A DNA stretch of 8,188 nt from Candidatus Zambryskibacteria bacterium CG10_big_fil_rev_8_21_14_0_10_34_34 (GTDB lineage Bacteria > Patescibacteriota > Minisyncoccia > Phycocordibacterales > WO2-35-19). The DNA is taken from the NCBI GenBank assembly GCA_002771075.1, contig PCXM01000017.1:1323-9510 (forward strand), given 5' to 3'. The notes beneath the pieces were generated by a model. The model made no database searches, was not told the origin of the DNA, and saw only the letters and a program-made list of their open reading frames with translations. Both the position numbers and the translations under genes were made by a program. Shown one piece after another: positions 6,169-8,188 of the stretch; positions within the stretch are counted from its first letter, which is position 1; each line of letters opens with the position of its first letter.

Positions 6169-8112
6169 ATGAATGAAAAGAGAAGAAATAGGATAAGAAG
6201 TTTTCATGCCCCAGAAAGACAAAAGAGTGAGACATCTTCTGAAAAACACACAAAAACTAGACCTTATTCTGATACCCGCCCAAATAAAAATAATGAATCA
6301 GTTAGACCAAGAAAAAGTGGTGGCTCTTTTTCTCGTAAACGTTTTTCTAACTCAAATAGCAGATTTGGTTCAGCGGAAAACCAAAAAAAAGAAACAGACC
6401 AAAAGCCAGAGACTCTTTCTTTGCCTCAATTAACGCAAGGCAATATCCGAATAATACCTTTGGGAGGAGTTGAAGAGATTGGTAAAAATATGACCGTCAT
6501 AGAAATAGGAGACGACATCATCGTTATTGATTCTGGATTTCAGTTTAAAGATGCTGACACTCCGGGAGTAGATTATATCCTTCCAAATACCAAATATCTT
6601 GAAGAAAGAAAAGATAAAATAAGGGGAGTCCTTATAACTCACGGGCATTTAGATCATATTGGGGGCATCCCTTATATTATGTATCGTATTGGCAATCCTC
6701 CTATATATTCTAGAGCTTTGACTACTATTATGATTAAAAAGAGGCAAGAAGAATTTCCTCAATTACCGCCTCTTGATATTAAATTGGTAGAAAAAGAAGA
6801 CACCATTTTCTTAGGAAAACTGAAGGTTAAGTTTTTTGCTGTTACTCACACCATTCCTGATTCTATGGGTATCATTATTGAAACTCCTTATGGAGCCATA
6901 GTCACTCCGGGAGATATCAAATTAGAACATGAAGATGGTGTTCCGACAGAGAGAGAACAAATAGAGTATGCTAGATTTGAAAAAGAAAAAGTGCTTTTAC
7001 TTTTGATGGATTCAACCAATGTAGATAACCCTGGATTTTCTACTCCAGAAAAATTAGTCTGCAAAAACCTAGAAGAAATAATCAGAAATACCAAACGCCG
7101 ATTAATTATCGGAACCTTTGCTTCTCAATTAGAGAGAGTTGTTTCTATTATTCAAGCAGCCGAAAAAAATGGTAAAAAGATAGTAATAGAAGGCAGGAGT
7201 ATGAAGCAAAATATTGAAATAATGATGTCCCTCGGTAGATTAAAAGTAAAAAAAGAAACCATTATATCTGTAGAAGATATTGAAAATTACCCTCCAGATA
7301 GAGTGGTGGTCTTAGCCACTGGAGCTCAAGGGGACGAATTTGCCGCTTTGATGAGAATGTCAACCAAAAGTCACAAATATCTAAAAATCGGCAAAAGAGA
7401 TACCATTTTGCTTTCTTCTTCTATTATTCCCGGCAATGAAAAATCAGTTCAAAAATTAAAAGACAACCTCTCTAGACTTGGAGCCAAAATAATCCATTAT
7501 CGCACTTCTGATGTTTTTATCCACTCTACCGGACATGGCAATCGTGGAGAACTAGAATGGATCCACAAAAAAATCAAACCAAAATTTTTTATACCTATTC
7601 ACGGAAATCACTATATGCTTAGAATACACGAAGAACTTGCTCAAAACCTTGGTATGCCGGAGAAAAACATCATAGTTCCAGACAATGGTATGATTATAGA
7701 AATTCAAGACAAGGGTGAAAAAATAGTCCAGCTAAAACAAACCGCCCCCTCTTCTCCTGTTATGGTAGATGGTTTTGCTGTCTCCGATGTTCAAGAAGTG
7801 GTAATAAGAGACAGGAAAATGCTCTCTGATGATGGTATGTTTGTGATAGTGGCTATCATTGATTTAAAAACAGGCAAACTACGCAAATCTCCAGACCTTA
7901 TATCTCGCGGTTTCGTTTATCTTCGTGAATCTCAAGAACTTCTTGGTCTTACTCGGCTAGTGATTAAAAAATCCATTGAAGATAGCACTCGCGGGATGAA
8001 TCCTATTAATTTTGATTTTATCAAAAATAATGTTACTGATGATGTGGCTCGCTTCCTTTTGCAAAAGACTGCCAAACACCCTATCGTCATCCCTGTTGTT
8101 TTGGGGGTTTAA
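6169..8112 (+). CDS. rnj: Ribonuclease J (beta-CASP metallo-beta-lactamase RNase)
   Basis: A 647-residue RNA-decay and processing enzyme of the RNase J family (5'-3' exonuclease and endonuclease). Residues 1-90 are a basic, S/R/N/K-rich, probably disordered extension. The enzyme core starts at IRIIPLGGVEEIGKNM (93-108). Two-metal site residues are intact: HGHLDH (H158, H160, D162, H163), H227 in THTIPDS, D249 in TPGDIK and H478 in IPIHG. The beta-CASP domain holds DSTN (281-284), GTFASQLERV (315-324), EGRSM (341-345), TGAQGDE (384-390) and the substrate-pocket motif HSTGHGNRGEL (452-461). This last differs from the common SGHAS form, and HGNHYML replaces HGEYRML. The C-terminal domain runs from about 540 and ends PIVIPVVLGV, so the gene is complete. 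The ATG at 6169 has an A/T leader and no Shine-Dalgarno sequence. It sits 20 bases after the solute-binding protein gene, probably in one transcript. Confidence 0.97.
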   Translation: MNEKRRNRIRSFHAPERQKSETSSEKHTKTRPYSDTRPNKNNESVRPRKSGGSFSRKRFSNSNSRFGSAENQKKETDQKPETLSLPQLTQGNIRIIPLGGVEEIGKNMTVIEIGDDIIVIDSGFQFKDADTPGVDYILPNTKYLEERKDKIRGVLITHGHLDHIGGIPYIMYRIGNPPIYSRALTTIMIKKRQEEFPQLPPLDIKLVEKEDTIFLGKLKVKFFAVTHTIPDSMGIIIETPYGAIVTPGDIKLEHEDGVPTEREQIEYARFEKEKVLLLLMDSTNVDNPGFSTPEKLVCKNLEEIIRNTKRRLIIGTFASQLERVVSIIQAAEKNGKKIVIEGRSMKQNIEIMMSLGRLKVKKETIISVEDIENYPPDRVVVLATGAQGDEFAALMRMSTKSHKYLKIGKRDTILLSSSIIPGNEKSVQKLKDNLSRLGAKIIHYRTSDVFIHSTGHGNRGELEWIHKKIKPKFFIPIHGNHYMLRIHEELAQNLGMPEKNIIVPDNGMIIEIQDKGEKIVQLKQTAPSSPVMVDGFAVSDVQEVVIRDRKMLSDDGMFVIVAIIDLKTGKLRKSPDLISRGFVYLRESQELLGLTRLVIKKSIEDSTRGMNPINFDFIKNNVTDDVARFLLQKTAKHPIVIPVVLGV

Positions 8113-8123
8113 AATTTTAAAAA

Positions 8124-8188
8124 CCTCACCCCGTTTAATATTATTACAAAGTTTGAGTTTTTCGCTTCCCCTCTCCTTAGTAAGGAGA
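8124..8188. repeat. Dispersed palindromic repeat, copy 2 (cut by window end)
   Basis: Twelve bases after the RNase J stop, CCTCACCCC (8124-8132) repeats the opening of the repeat seen between lemA and groEL. It is followed after 37 bases by TCCCCTCTCCTTA. TCTCCTTA (8172-8179) and TAAGGAGA (8181-8188) form perfect 8-bp arms around one G, right up to the window edge, and the arm probably continues. The two copies share the order CTCACCCC, 30-40 bases of spacer, then CCTCTC(T/C)TTA palindrome, but not the spacer sequence. As RNA the palindrome could serve as a 3' hairpin for the RNase J mRNA. Confidence 0.55.

Noticed and set aside
8106..8125. GGTTT/AAACC stem around the RNase J stop codon as a terminator
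   Set aside because: Only five pairs enclose a purely A/T loop, and it is followed by CTCACCCC rather than T; too weak to call.

Overview
The window is AT-rich chromosomal DNA, most likely from a Candidate Phyla Radiation (Patescibacteria) bacterium and probably the Parcubacteria side of it. This is inferred, without any database search, from: a membrane-anchored family 5 solute-binding protein with the motif EGLVGSPRFINPI and no permease beside it; an RNase J with a long basic N-terminal extension and a TGHGN/HGNHYML active-site variant; a GroES with a lysine-rich N-terminal extension; LemA and PrsW-like membrane proteins; near absence of Shine-Dalgarno sequences; and TAA stops on all nine genes. 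No in-frame TGA is needed, so the standard bacterial code fits.

Layout. 2-355 (+): C-terminal part of a PrsW-like membrane protease, cut by the window edge. 373-822 (+): Hsp20 small heat-shock protein. 872-944 (-): tRNA-Phe(GAA) with its own promoter. 1001-1249 (-): small one-TM protein of unknown function. 1270-1827 (-): LemA. 1863-1989: structured intergenic block with a dispersed palindromic repeat and two tandem hairpins whose U-tracts lie on the + strand. 1988-3631 and 3655-4020 (-): GroEL and GroES as a groES-groEL operon. 4021-4131: compact divergent promoter region. 4132-4341 (+): SecG. 4400-6148 (+): anchored peptide-type solute-binding protein. 6169-8112 (+): RNase J. 8113-8188: spacer with a second copy of the dispersed repeat, cut by the window edge. 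No gene-free stretch exceeds 300 bases.

Functionally the left and middle parts are rich in proteostasis and envelope genes (PrsW-like, Hsp20, LemA, GroES/GroEL). The right part holds protein export (SecG), substrate capture at the membrane (solute-binding protein) and RNA decay/processing (RNase J). The groES and secG promoters appear to share one palindromic -35 hexamer (TTGCAA) with equal 16-nt spacers in both directions, which would make the two transcription units compete for polymerase.

I found no defence system, CRISPR array, transposase or clearly novel multi-gene system. The genes are mostly housekeeping. The points worth a second look are regulatory and structural: the symmetric divergent promoter, the orphan + strand terminators, the dispersed repeat, G37 in tRNA-Phe, and the N-terminal extensions of GroES, RNase J and the solute-binding protein.
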